Origin: Cytophagaceae bacterium
Lineage (GTDB): Bacteria; Bacteroidota; Bacteroidia; Cytophagales; Cytophagaceae
Direction of reading: 5' to 3'
DNA length: 64,000 nt
Assembly (NCBI GenBank): GCA_025454925.1
Contig: JALONM010000005.1
Coordinates: forward strand, 1-64,000
Position numbers and translations under genes: made by a program. Positions 9,437 to 18,114 of this stretch are shown here, piece after piece (position 1 is the stretch's first letter; the number at the start of each line of letters is the position of its first letter). Under the pieces are notes generated by a model. The model was not told where the DNA came from. It saw only the letters and a list, made by a program, of their open reading frames with translations, and did not search any database.

Positions 9437-9814
9437 ATGGCATACATCATTGATCTCAAAACATTCACAGATACAAGAGGAAACCTCACGGTTATCGAAA
9501 AAACAATCCCATTCGACATAAAGAGAATTTTTTACATTTATGGGGTTGATAAATCCGAGAGGGGTGGCCATCGTCATCACAAAACAGTTCAAGCTGCCAT
9601 TTGTATCAAAGGAGAATGTAAAATATACAACAACGATTCCCAACAAGAAGAAGTATTTCATTTACATAAACCCAATCAATGCCTCATTCTTGAAACAAAG
9701 GATTGGCATAAGATGTTCGAGTTTTCGGAAGATGCCATTCTAATGGTATTGGCTTCCGAATATTTTGATGCTGCAGATTATATCTATGAGGCGTATGAGT
9801 CAAAAACTTGTTGA
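9437..9814 (+). CDS. fdtA: FdtA/QdtA-type dTDP-4-oxo-6-deoxyglucose 3,4-oxoisomerase
   Basis: A 125-residue single-domain cupin. The RGNLTVIE segment and the metal-free His cluster ERGGHRHHK (residues 41-49), then LETKDWHKM, are typical of FdtA/WxcM-C oxoisomerases, which convert dTDP-4-oxo-6-deoxyglucose into the 3-oxo sugar that a PLP enzyme then aminates. The ATG at 9437 gives the usual N-terminus; a TTG five codons upstream is unlikely. The following aminotransferase gene overlaps its 3' end. FdtA and QdtA differ in C4 stereochemistry and cannot be told apart by eye. Confidence 0.82.
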   Translation: MAYIIDLKTFTDTRGNLTVIEKTIPFDIKRIFYIYGVDKSERGGHRHHKTVQAAICIKGECKIYNNDSQQEEVFHLHKPNQCLILETKDWHKMFEFSEDAILMVLASEYFDAADYIYEAYESKTC

Positions 9815-10901
9815 TTACGAAAATCTTAAAAAACTAAACCAGCCTTTCTTCGCGGAATTTCAGCAATCTCTAAAAGAATCGGTGGAATCTGGCTGGTATA
9901 TTCTGGGGAATAGAGTCAAAGGCTTTGAAGACGATTTTTCTACCTACAATAAAAGTAAGTTCACGATTGGGGTAGCATCAGGCTTGGATGCACTAATTCT
10001 TGGACTTGAAGTTTTGGGCCTGCCTAAAGGGTCGGAAGTACTGGTGCCTTCAAACACCTACATCGCCACCATATTAGCCATCGTGCGGGTGGGTTTAAAA
10101 CCAGTATTGATTGAACCCATTGAGCAGGAATACAATCTTGACCCTTTTGAAATCCGGAAAAGAATTACGTCTTCTACCACCGCAATTGTTGTGGTTCATT
10201 TATATGGAAAACTATGTAGGATGAACGAAATTATTGCCATAGCTAAAGAGCACGAATTAAAAATCATAGAAGACTGCGCACAATCGCATGGCTCAAGCTA
10301 TCAAGGAAAAAAAGCAGGTACTTTTGGAGATATTGGAGCCTTTAGTTTTTATCCAACCAAAAACCTAGGCGCTCTGGGAGACGCAGGTGCCATTACAACT
10401 GACAGCGACGAACTTGCTGATAAATTATTTTACTTCAGGAATTATGGCTCCAAAACAAAATATTACAACAAATATATTGGCTATAATTCTCGATTAGATG
10501 AATTGCAAGCAGGCATCTTGCGCGTAAAATTAAAATACCTAGATGCCATGAATCAACACAAAAACGAGCTGGCAGGAATGTATTTGAGCAAACTTGATGC
10601 CTCTCGATATATTCTACCCGTAGTTCAACAAGACTATTTTGATACATTTCATATTTTCCCAATCCGTCATCCTAGAAGAGATGCTCTGCGAGAATATTTA
10701 TTAACAAATGGTATCAAAACAGAAATTCACTACCCTGTACCTCCCCATCAACAAGAAGGATACAAAGATTTATTTCCAGGACAGTCTTATCCCATTTCGG
10801 AAAAGATCCATCATTCGGTTTTAAGTTTGCCTATTTCTTATGCAACCAGCAAAGAGGATGTGGAATATGTAATTCAGATATTAAATTCGTTTGAAGACTA
10901 A
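9795..10901 (+). CDS. fdtB: DegT/DnrJ/EryC1/StrS aminotransferase, FdtB-like
   Basis: A 368-residue PLP-dependent sugar aminotransferase. Visible features are [12 protein letters not shown] (cofactor phosphate region), [10 protein letters not shown] with the PLP-pyridine Asp at about residue 160, and [15 protein letters not shown] with the Schiff-base Lys at about 189. With the adjacent oxoisomerase it should make dTDP-3-amino-3,6-dideoxygalactose (Fuc3N) or the gluco isomer. The start is ambiguous between ATGs at 9786 and 9795; both lie inside fdtA, an overlap of 20-29 bases. No acetyltransferase (FdtC) or rmlA/rmlB is present in the window. Confidence 0.85.
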   Translation: MSQKLVDYENLKKLNQPFFAEFQQSLKESVESGWYILGNRVKGFEDDFSTYNKSKFTIGVASGLDALILGLEVLGLPKGSEVLVPSNTYIATILAIVRVGLKPVLIEPIEQEYNLDPFEIRKRITSSTTAIVVVHLYGKLCRMNEIIAIAKEHELKIIEDCAQSHGSSYQGKKAGTFGDIGAFSFYPTKNLGALGDAGAITTDSDELADKLFYFRNYGSKTKYYNKYIGYNSRLDELQAGILRVKLKYLDAMNQHKNELAGMYLSKLDASRYILPVVQQDYFDTFHIFPIRHPRRDALREYLLTNGIKTEIHYPVPPHQQEGYKDLFPGQSYPISEKIHHSVLSLPISYATSKEDVEYVIQILNSFED

Positions 10902-10909
10902 ATTACTTG

Positions 10910-11734
10910 CTAAGCTATTTTATTTTTCGAAAACAAGGTGTATAGCTTTATCATTAGATCTACCGGATATCGCAACCATATATGTTTTTGAATCCACTGA
11001 TAAAAAAAATAGGGTGCGCCATTTTTAATCTTATAAAGCGATTGTAAATCGACTTGTATCCGTTTTGGAAAATATTGATTAATCACCCTTATTCGTTCCT
11101 CTTGATGCAATTTGGCGTGCTTTTCATTGGAACTAATGCCAGTAAGATCAAACGTTGAAAGTAGCAGTGGAATGTATTGATAGGTAACCCCCTCTTGCAG
11201 ACCAACGCGCACAAAGAATTCATAATCTCCAACAATACGATATGATTCATCATAACTTCCAAATTCTTTGAATAATCTATGATGAATTAAGGTAGCAGGA
11301 TGAAGCAACGTACTTTCATACAAATGCAAAGCAGAAAGCTCTTCTGGATTTTTAGCAAGTATAGTCGCTCCCGACGCATTACGCTGTTGTAAGTCACACG
11401 CAACTAAATCAGCCTTAGGTGCATACGCCATTAACGCATCAAGAGAAGTCGGAGAATAAAATACATCTCCCGAGTTTAGGAATAATAAATAATTGCCACT
11501 TGCTCGAGACACCCCTTTATTCATTGCCTGATAAATGCCATGATCCTTTTCACTTATCCAGAAGAAATTATTCCTTTCAAACTTTTTAATAATCGAAACA
11601 CTATTATCTGAAGACGCCCCATCGATGACAACATGCTGAAATTCTTTAAATTTCTGCTCAGCAACACTCTCCAGGGTCCTTTCCAACCCTTTTGAATTAT
11701 TAAGGTTGATGGTTATAATACTTAACTCCGGCAT
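10910..11734 (-). CDS. Glycosyltransferase family 2 (WcaA-like)
   Basis: A 274-residue classical GT2 enzyme: PELSIITINLNNSKGLERTL at the N-terminus, then VVIDGASSDNS, the HGIYQAMNKGV segment, and LFLNSGDVFY containing the acidic site. It converges on fdtB with 8 bases between stops. It is on the opposite strand from fdtA/fdtB but belongs functionally to the same polysaccharide locus, which ends here on the right. Confidence 0.88.
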   Translation of the reverse strand: MPELSIITINLNNSKGLERTLESVAEQKFKEFQHVVIDGASSDNSVSIIKKFERNNFFWISEKDHGIYQAMNKGVSRASGNYLLFLNSGDVFYSPTSLDALMAYAPKADLVACDLQQRNASGATILAKNPEELSALHLYESTLLHPATLIHHRLFKEFGSYDESYRIVGDYEFFVRVGLQEGVTYQYIPLLLSTFDLTGISSNEKHAKLHQEERIRVINQYFPKRIQVDLQSLYKIKNGAPYFFYQWIQKHIWLRYPVDLMIKLYTLFSKNKIA

Positions 11735-11873
11735 TATTACATTTCTAATTATTAAAGCTAAAGGTACGTCTATTTTCTCACAGTAAGGATACCCCCCTCC
11801 GCATGTACATCAGGAAAATCAAGTTCAATAGCACTTCCAATCAAGGAGGTCATGCAAGTACGGCGTCTCTCCA

Positions 11874-11908
11874 ATAAAAAAACCCTACCGGTTCTCACTG
11901 GTAGGGTT
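11874..11908 (-). terminator. Rho-independent terminator of nrdBA
   Basis: Arms AACCCTACC (11881-11889) and GGTAGGGTT (11900-11908) pair perfectly; on the minus strand the stem is followed by a T run (A run 11876-11882 on plus). It lies 40 bases past the nrdA stop. Confidence 0.88.
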
Positions 11909-11948
11909 GGTATTAAATCGATTAAACGCGCGTTGCGGGAGATTCGGC

Positions 11949-14354
11949 TTAGGAACCACACATCTCGCATCCTTCCGGATTGTCGAGTGAGCAGGCCATG
12001 GCCTTTTCATTCAGTTCTTTGGCGGCAAGCTCTTCTTTCATCAAACCGATCGTTTCTTTTGAAGTAATAGGCTCCAAAGACGTTTCTGCTTGCTTCTCTA
12101 CCGTAAACTTAATGGCATCTGCCGCAGCCTTAGTACGCAGGTAATACATTCCCGTCTTCAACCCCTTCTTCCAGGCGTAAAAGTGCATGGAAGTTAATTT
12201 ACCGAAATTCGGGTCTTGCATATAAATGTTCAGACTCTGACTCTGGCAAATGTACGCTCCGCGGTCGGCAGCCATTTCAATAATGGCTTTTTGTTTAATC
12301 TCCCAAGCGGTTTTGTACAGATCTTTGATATGCTGAGGCAATTCTGGGATATTTTGAACGGAGCCGTTCGCTTCGATAAGCTTGTTTTTCATGCGCTCGT
12401 TCCACATTCCCAGCTTAATAAGGTCTTTCAACAAATGTTTGTTTACAACCACAAATTCGCCGGAAAGTACACGGCGGGTGTAAATATTGGTCGTGTATGG
12501 CTCGAAACATTCGTTGTTACCCAGGATCTGCGAGGTAGATGCCGTAGGCATTGGAGCCACCAGCAAGGAGTTACGCACTCCATACTTTTTAACATCTTGC
12601 TTCAGTTTATCCCAATCCCAGCGGCCAGAACTTGGAGTTACGCCCCACATATCAAACTGGAATATTCCTTTGGATACGGGAGAACCCTGGAAGGTTTCGT
12701 AAGCCCCATATAACTTCGCCTGATCCATAGAAGCCGTCATGGCTGCAAAATAAATCGTTTCGAATATATCACGGTTCAATCCACGAGCTTCTTCCGATTC
12801 ATAAGGCATACGAAGTTGAATGAATACATCGGCCAATCCTTGCACTCCAAGCCCAATAGGACGATGGCGCATGTTGGAGCGACGGGCTTCTTCTACCGGG
12901 TAATAGTTGATATCAATAATGCGGTTCAGGTTTTTGGTAGCCACATACGTAACTTCAAACAAACGCTGATGATCGAATTTACCATCGACGATGTATTTTG
13001 GCAATGCCAGCGAGGCCAAGTTACATACAGCCACCTCATCTTTGGAAGTATACTCCAGGATTTCGGTACATAAGTTGGATGACTTGATGGTACCTAAATT
13101 TTTCTGGTTAGACTTACGATTGCAATGATCTTTATACAACATGTAAGGCGTTCCAGTTTCTGTTTGAGATTCCAGAACAGCATACCAAAGCTCTTGTGCT
13201 TTTACGGTGCGGCGGGCTCGACCCTCTTTTTCGTATTTCTCATACAAGGCTTCGAATTCTTTTCCATAGGATTCGTGCAAGCCCGGAGCTTCGTGCGGAC
13301 AGAACAGAGACCAGTCTCCGTTTTTCTCCACGCGTTCCATAAATAAGTCGGACACCCACAAGGCATAGAATAAATCTCTGGCACGCATTTCCTCCTTGCC
13401 GTGGTTTTTGCGCAGATCCAGGAATTCGAAAATGTCAGCATGCCAAGGTTCCAGATAAACAGCAAACGCTCCTTTGCGCTTTCCACCACCTTGATCGACA
13501 TAACGTGCCGTGTCGTTGAATACGCGAAGCATTGGGATGATACCATTGGAAGTACCGTTGGTACCTTTGATATAAGAACCGGTAGCACGAATGCCGTGAA
13601 TACTTAGGCCGATACCACCAGCAGACTGAGAAATTTTAGCACACTGCTTTAGTGTATCATAAATTCCATCAATGCTATCCTCCTGCATAGTGAGCAAGAA
13701 GCAAGATGAAAGCTGAGGTTTAGGAGTACCCGCGTTGAACAAAGTAGGCGTAGCGTGGGTAAACCATTTTTCCGACATCAAGTTGTAGGTCTCGATGGCA
13801 GCATCAATATCGTTGTAGTGGATACCACAAGCCACGCGCATCAGCATGTGCTGAGGGCGCTCTACAGGCTTACCGTCTACACGAAGCAAGTATGACTTTT
13901 CGAGCGTTTTAAATCCAAAATAATCGTAGTTATAATCACGATCATAAATAATAGACGAGTCTAGCAGAGCCGCGTGTTTGCGGATAAACTCATACACCTC
14001 TTTGGATATCATCGGCGCATTTTCGCCGGTTTTAGGATCCACGTAGGTATACAAGCGCTTCATGGTATTGGAGAAGCTTTTGCTTGTTTCTTTGTGGAGG
14101 TTGGAAATAGCAATCCTTGCTGCCAACACCGCGTAATCGGGGTGTTTGGTAGTCATAGAAGCCGCCACTTCCGCAGCCAGTTTATCCAGCTCTACGGTGG
14201 TTACACCATCATAAATCCCATCGATGACCTTGCGGGCCACCTCTATAGGATCCACGTAGTTCACGTCGAGCGCATAACTCAGACGCTCGATGCGTGCAGT
14301 TACTTTGTCAAATTTAACAGACTCCCGTCTGCCATCCCTTTTGATAACTAACAT
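11949..14354 (-). CDS. nrdA: Ribonucleoside-diphosphate reductase, class Ia, alpha subunit
   Basis: An 801-residue catalytic subunit that reduces NDPs to dNDPs. The N-terminal 90 residues form an ATP-cone ([20 protein letters not shown]), so dATP control of activity is expected. The catalytic barrel shows LSSCFLL and VCNLAS (the redox cysteine pair), SSNLCTEI (radical Cys with neighbouring Asn and Glu) and [17 protein letters not shown]. The C-terminus ends CEMCGS, the CxxC shuttle that thioredoxin re-reduces. Length and motifs resemble eukaryotic-type R1. It starts 21 bases after nrdB and ends at a strong hairpin. Confidence 0.97.
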   Translation of the reverse strand: MLVIKRDGRRESVKFDKVTARIERLSYALDVNYVDPIEVARKVIDGIYDGVTTVELDKLAAEVAASMTTKHPDYAVLAARIAISNLHKETSKSFSNTMKRLYTYVDPKTGENAPMISKEVYEFIRKHAALLDSSIIYDRDYNYDYFGFKTLEKSYLLRVDGKPVERPQHMLMRVACGIHYNDIDAAIETYNLMSEKWFTHATPTLFNAGTPKPQLSSCFLLTMQEDSIDGIYDTLKQCAKISQSAGGIGLSIHGIRATGSYIKGTNGTSNGIIPMLRVFNDTARYVDQGGGKRKGAFAVYLEPWHADIFEFLDLRKNHGKEEMRARDLFYALWVSDLFMERVEKNGDWSLFCPHEAPGLHESYGKEFEALYEKYEKEGRARRTVKAQELWYAVLESQTETGTPYMLYKDHCNRKSNQKNLGTIKSSNLCTEILEYTSKDEVAVCNLASLALPKYIVDGKFDHQRLFEVTYVATKNLNRIIDINYYPVEEARRSNMRHRPIGLGVQGLADVFIQLRMPYESEEARGLNRDIFETIYFAAMTASMDQAKLYGAYETFQGSPVSKGIFQFDMWGVTPSSGRWDWDKLKQDVKKYGVRNSLLVAPMPTASTSQILGNNECFEPYTTNIYTRRVLSGEFVVVNKHLLKDLIKLGMWNERMKNKLIEANGSVQNIPELPQHIKDLYKTAWEIKQKAIIEMAADRGAYICQSQSLNIYMQDPNFGKLTSMHFYAWKKGLKTGMYYLRTKAAADAIKFTVEKQAETSLEPITSKETIGLMKEELAAKELNEKAMACSLDNPEGCEMCGS

Positions 14355-14375
14355 ATTGGCAGGTTAATAGGTGTA

Positions 14376-15356
14376 TTAAAAATCTTCGTCCATACTGAAT
14401 TTATGCTGCTCGCGATTTCCCATTACGCCAGCTTTCTGATACTCTGCCACGCGCTTCTCGAAGAAGTTCGTTTTTCCTTGCAGGGATATCATTTCCATAA
14501 AATCAAATGGATTGGTTACATTATACAATTTCTTCAATCCGAGCGATACCAGCAGGTGGTCTGCCACAAACTCGATGTACTGAGACATAAGTTTGGCGTT
14601 CATCCCAATCAGGTCAACCGGTAACGCATCCGTAACAAACTCCTGTTCAATGGCTACTGCATCTTTCACCATTTCGTATACATTCTCTTCGGGGAGCTTG
14701 TTAACGATATACTTGGTATAAATCATGCAAGCGAAGTCACGGTGTAAACCTTCGTCGCGAGAAATTAGTTCATTGGAGAAACTAAGCCCAGGCATTAGTC
14801 CGCGCTTTTTAAGCCAGAATATGGAGCAGAAGCTACCCGAGAAAAATATTCCTTCCACACAGGCAAATGCGAGCAAGCGCTCTACGAAGGACCCATTATC
14901 AATCCAACGAAGTGCCCAGTCAGCCTTTTTGGCTACGCAAGGGACAGTATCGATGGCATTGAACAATTTATCTTTCTCCTGAGGGTTTTTGATATAGGTA
15001 TCGATAAGCAGCGAATAGGTTTCAGAATGGATGTTTTCCATCATAATCTGAAAGCCATAGAAACACTTGGCTTCGGCATACTGCACCTTTTCCAGGAAAG
15101 ACTGCGCCAGGTTTTCATTCACAATACCGTCGCTGGCAGCGAAAAACGCCAATACGTGCGAAATGAAATGCCGCTCGCCGTCGTTGAGCTTCGTCCAATC
15201 CGTCAGGTCTTGAGTAAGATCAATCTCTTCGGCAGTCCAAAAACTAGCCTCTTCCTGCTTGTACATCTGCCAGATGTCATTATGCTGAATAGGGAAAAGT
15301 ACGAAACGGTTTTTGTTCTCTTTCAGAATTGGCTCTTCTTGTAAGACTTTTTCCAT
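14376..15356 (-). CDS. nrdB: Ribonucleoside-diphosphate reductase, class Ia, beta (radical) subunit
   Basis: A 326-residue di-iron tyrosyl-radical subunit. The metal and radical region [20 protein letters not shown] holds the Glu and His iron ligands and the radical Tyr; [13 protein letters not shown] and [11 protein letters not shown] supply the remaining ligands. The sequence resembles the eukaryotic R2 group, and the Tyr rules out a class Ic (Phe) variant. First gene of the nrdB-nrdA operon; a TAACTTTG -7 box lies 17 bases upstream of the ATG. Confidence 0.97.
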   Translation of the reverse strand: MEKVLQEEPILKENKNRFVLFPIQHNDIWQMYKQEEASFWTAEEIDLTQDLTDWTKLNDGERHFISHVLAFFAASDGIVNENLAQSFLEKVQYAEAKCFYGFQIMMENIHSETYSLLIDTYIKNPQEKDKLFNAIDTVPCVAKKADWALRWIDNGSFVERLLAFACVEGIFFSGSFCSIFWLKKRGLMPGLSFSNELISRDEGLHRDFACMIYTKYIVNKLPEENVYEMVKDAVAIEQEFVTDALPVDLIGMNAKLMSQYIEFVADHLLVSLGLKKLYNVTNPFDFMEMISLQGKTNFFEKRVAEYQKAGVMGNREQHKFSMDEDF

Positions 15357-15372
15357 TTAAAAGTGCATTTTT

Positions 15373-15380
15373 CAAAGTTA
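15373..15380 (-). promoter_or_regulatory. Bacteroidota -7 box upstream of nrdB
   Basis: TAACTTTG on the minus strand matches TAnnTTTG. The nearest TTG upstream on that strand (15404-15406) gives a 23-base spacer, longer than the usual 19-21, so the promoter call is tentative. Confidence 0.4.
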
Positions 15381-15580
15381 ACAAAACAGATAATATATCC
15401 TTGCAATTGAATTAATTGCTCTGTATCCCACCCTTATTGTTCAGATTGTGAGCAACGAAGGCTGAAACATTATTGGCCTGCGTTTGCGTTGGATTAAATT
15501 CCGCTGAAGTGTTACAAATTTTCTAAATCAGGCCGATAATTCAAAGGACAACTTATTCACATGCTTTTCCCCGTAGCATA

Positions 15581-15596
15581 TGCATAAATATATGCA
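15581..15596. promoter_or_regulatory. Hyphenated dyad between nrdB and rplU
   Basis: TGCATA-AATA-TATGCA, a perfect 6-bp inverted repeat in the 438-base divergent region 15357-15794. It lies 225 bases before nrdB and about 200 before rplU. It does not match the NrdR box consensus. Apart from this and the two -7/-33 signals I see nothing else in the region. Confidence 0.35.
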
Positions 15597-15737
15597 AAAG
15601 TTGTTAATATACAAGGTTATACTAACACTTTTTTAAAGTAATACTTAGCGTAAAAACGGGCTTTATGGCCTCTAAAATGCACTAAGTTTTTATCCACATC
15701 GGTAACCTCAGGAAATGCGTAAAAATTTACAAGTCTT

Positions 15738-15768
15738 TTTGTTTTTTAAAACTTAACCGCTATATTTG
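15738..15768 (+). promoter_or_regulatory. Promoter of rplU-rpmA
   Basis: TTTG (15738-15741), a 19-base spacer and TATATTTG (15761-15768): an exact match to the Bacteroidota primary sigma consensus. The rplU ATG follows 26 bases later. Confidence 0.85.
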
Positions 15769-15794
15769 CAATCCGTTTTTTAAAGATATTGACG

Positions 15795-16106
15795 ATGTAC
15801 GCCATTGTAAACATTGCCGGAAAGCAATACAAAGTAGAAAAGAGCAAGTACCTCTACACCGATAAATTGGCTGGTGAAGCCGGAGCTAAAGTTGAGTTCG
15901 ATTCAGTATTACTGATCGCTGACGGTGCTAAAGTAGATGTTGGTGCTCCTGTTGTTAAAGGCGCTAAGGTTACTGGAAAAATCCTGGACCAAGTAAAAGA
16001 TGATAAAGTAGTAATCTTCAAGAAAAAAAGAAGAAAAGGCTACAGAAAGTCTCAAGGACACAGACAACAACTTACCAAAGTACTTATTGAGGAAATCTCT
16101 AAGTAG
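15795..16106 (+). CDS. rplU: 50S ribosomal protein L21
   Basis: A 103-residue L21: MYAIVNIAGKQYKVEKS at the start and the basic KKKRRKGYRKSQGHRQ block near the C-terminus that contacts 23S rRNA. The ATG at 15795 gives the normal N-terminus; a TTG two codons upstream is not used by the family. It is followed at 50 bases by rpmA, the standard rplU-rpmA pair, and preceded by a consensus promoter. Confidence 0.98.
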   Translation: MYAIVNIAGKQYKVEKSKYLYTDKLAGEAGAKVEFDSVLLIADGAKVDVGAPVVKGAKVTGKILDQVKDDKVVIFKKKRRKGYRKSQGHRQQLTKVLIEEISK

Positions 16107-16156
16107 TCTGTTCTGATTTTAAAATTTAGTTATTAACCCAATAAAAGAATAAAACC

Positions 16157-16417
16157 ATGGCACACAAAAAAGGTGTTGGTAGTTCCAAGAACGGTCGCGA
16201 ATCGCATAGCAAGCGTCTGGGTATTAAAATTTTCGGTGGTCAGTCTGCTAAAGCTGGTGCAATTATCGTTCGTCAGAGAGGTACTCAGCATCATCCAGGC
16301 TTAAATGTTGGCATTGGCAAAGACCATACATTGTTCGCTTTGATTGAAGGAACTGTTTCTTTCAAAAAAGGAAAAGAAAACCGCTCATTTGTATCGGTAG
16401 TTCCGGCTCAGGCCTAA
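16157..16417 (+). CDS. rpmA: 50S ribosomal protein L27
   Basis: An 86-residue L27 with the usual N-terminus [20 protein letters not shown], which reaches the peptidyl-transferase centre and has no Firmicutes-type cleaved leader, followed by [17 protein letters not shown] and [16 protein letters not shown]. Second gene of the rplU-rpmA operon; a strong terminator begins 19 bases after its stop. Confidence 0.98.
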   Translation: MAHKKGVGSSKNGRESHSKRLGIKIFGGQSAKAGAIIVRQRGTQHHPGLNVGIGKDHTLFALIEGTVSFKKGKENRSFVSVVPAQA

Positions 16418-16436
16418 GCTTAAACACATTATTTAT

Positions 16437-16483
16437 AATAAGGGATAAATGTTGTCATTGACAGTATTTATCCCTTATTTTTT
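16437..16483 (+). terminator. Rho-independent terminator after rpmA
   Basis: AATAAGGGATAAAT (16437-16450) pairs with ATTTATCCCTTATT (16466-16479), followed by T residues. The stem is A/T-flanked and could also act on the other strand. Confidence 0.88.
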
Positions 16484-17124
16484 ATGCTCTCACTCGAATT
16501 GCCTTGCATCTCCTTAAGCCGTACATTTTAAGACGTTGATCGCTGTTGGTGATGCAGCTAAATCTCTACGCCATCTTTATTTAGTATTCAAACTCAAGAT
16601 TCTGGTATGCAAAACCTGTTAGCATGGCGTTGTGGGCGCGACGCCAACAGGCTTTACACTCTGTCCCTCACGGCAAAACCAGCATTTGTTTTATAAGCTC
16701 CTGATTTTTCTATTTCGGGATTACCGTCCATGGATCTACGATCCATGAGCTTTCTCCATCGCGCGATTCGCATCTATGGAGAAAAGCCGGTTAAATACAG
16801 ATTACACGGTAGATTTCATGTTGCATAACGGAATTGAAGGCATAACGACTGTTATTGACAGGGAGATGTTTCCGGCCCGGATAGAGCAAAAAGCCCGCGG
16901 CAGGCAGTGTTGCTAAGTACCGCTGCTGGCGCGGCCTTGACGCGATAGCCGGATAAGCCGGCCAACCAATTATTCTTACCGATTTACTTGCAATAAAAAC
17001 ATAGAGAAAACCGCTTAGCTTGGATGCATTTTGTTGGTATACTCTTAGCCGTTATGACCCAAAACAAGGCGCTATTGTTCAGCAAACCCATTGTATTATC
17101 GTTTTTCTAAATGACCAACGATTT
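16484..17124. other. Gene-free block rich in inverted repeats
   Basis: About 640 bases with no credible coding frame. It contains a probable decayed copy of the dispersed palindromic element (16634-16675), an inverted repeat CCTGTT-GGCGT / ACGCC-AACAGG around it (16615-16652), the hairpin CATGGATC-TAC-GATCCATG (16729-16747), the hairpin TTTCTCCAT...ATGGAGAAA with downstream AGCCGGTT (16751-16792), and a GC-rich segment (about 16870-16972) with repeated CCGG/GCCGG words. The rhomboid gene ends at its right border. Confidence 0.6.
16634..16675 (+). repeat. Probable decayed copy of the dispersed palindromic element
   Basis: GGGCGCG, then AACAGGCT and TCCCTCACG occur in the same order as GGGCGTG, CGGGCTAT and CTATCCCTCACGC of the two intact copies at 45419 and 58664, but the hairpins between them are lost or shortened. 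Confidence 0.4.
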
Positions 17125-17793
17125 CTAAAATCCCAGGTAATACTGAAAGAAGCCCACAATTTTACCAAAGAAATTACTTATGGATTCAGGGCTGATTATC
17201 ACTACCACCAGAATACCATACAACGCGCCGAAATAGTGCGCATCGTGGGCTACCTGATCGTACTGGCGCTGACTCATGTAATGAGAATACCAGAGGTAGA
17301 GTCCAACAAAAATAAAGCCCGGCACTCCGTGGTCAAATAATAAGCTGAAGGGGAAAACATGTATACCATTCAGTGGGTCGAGAAATGCGGCCGCACACAT
17401 AACTGCCGATACCGCACCGGAGGCTCCCAGGGCCGCATAGCCGCGGTTATCCTGCATTTTGCGCTGGGCAGGAAGACTCGAAACTACAATCGCCGACAAG
17501 TAAAAGAACACAAACACCAGGCTTGCCATCATGGACACTCCTGTTAATTGATAAAAAAAGAGGTGCAGTTTATCGTTATTTCCGAAGAAATAAAGCGTAA
17601 ACATATTCCCAAATAAATGAAAGTAATCGGCATGAATAAATCCGTTCGTCACCAAGCGCTTCCATTGCTTGGAATGTTTTACCTGATACGGCTTATGCAT
17701 CCAATCCTGCATAAATGTGCTATTGCTGAAGGCATGAATGGAAATACCTACTGTAGCTATTACCAATAATAGGTTTGTAATAAAAATATCCAT
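17125..17793 (-). CDS. Rhomboid family intramembrane serine protease
   Basis: A 222-residue protein with about six membrane segments. The rhomboid catalytic pair is visible: GASG with nucleophile Ser at residue 125 and His at 186 in DAHYFGALYG; the HLFGN motif (59-63) lies in the second membrane segment. The start is set at the ATG of MDIFITNLL; an upstream TTG would add eight polar residues. It cleaves unknown membrane substrates in the inner membrane. It diverges from manA across a 321-base region. Confidence 0.9.
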   Translation of the reverse strand: MDIFITNLLLVIATVGISIHAFSNSTFMQDWMHKPYQVKHSKQWKRLVTNGFIHADYFHLFGNMFTLYFFGNNDKLHLFFYQLTGVSMMASLVFVFFYLSAIVVSSLPAQRKMQDNRGYAALGASGAVSAVMCAAAFLDPLNGIHVFPFSLLFDHGVPGFIFVGLYLWYSHYMSQRQYDQVAHDAHYFGALYGILVVVIISPESISNFFGKIVGFFQYYLGF

Positions 17794-17952
17794 GCCGCAA
17801 GTTACTTTATTTTTCAATGGAATGTTTTCCCTTGCTACAGAAAGAACCTTGATTTACCTGTTGAAATCTTTAATCAAAGAAGGCTTCGTTGTTCCCTATC
17901 ACAAATCCACCGTTTGTTTTTTTAAGAACCCCGATTTATGCATTTATCAAAC

Positions 17953-17970
17953 ATTAAATACGTATTTAAT
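17953..17970. promoter_or_regulatory. 18-bp perfect palindrome upstream of manA
   Basis: ATTAAATACGTATTTAAT is its own reverse complement. It lies in the 321-base divergent region between the rhomboid gene (17793) and manA (18115), 145 bases before manA. It fits a dimeric repressor or activator site; the regulator is not identifiable here. The rest of the region shows only near-matches to the -7 box. Confidence 0.5.
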
Positions 17971-18114
17971 CAAGATTTATCCTTTGAGCGAACTAGTATT
18001 GCTTGCCAACAACCGGAGAAAGTACAAGATCGTAAGAAAAAGGTCGGTTATTCGAATTTTGTGTGTATGCTTGGAATTTACGACTTTTGATTTCAATACA
18101 GTTACTTCACGCAC

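Noticed and set aside
12216-14351. Several long plus-strand frames opposite nrdA
   Set aside because: They mirror the codon structure of a complete, well-conserved nrdA and have no recognisable products.
15357-15794. NrdR boxes upstream of nrdB
   Set aside because: No pair of ACACwATATaTwGTGT-like sites at the expected spacing was found.
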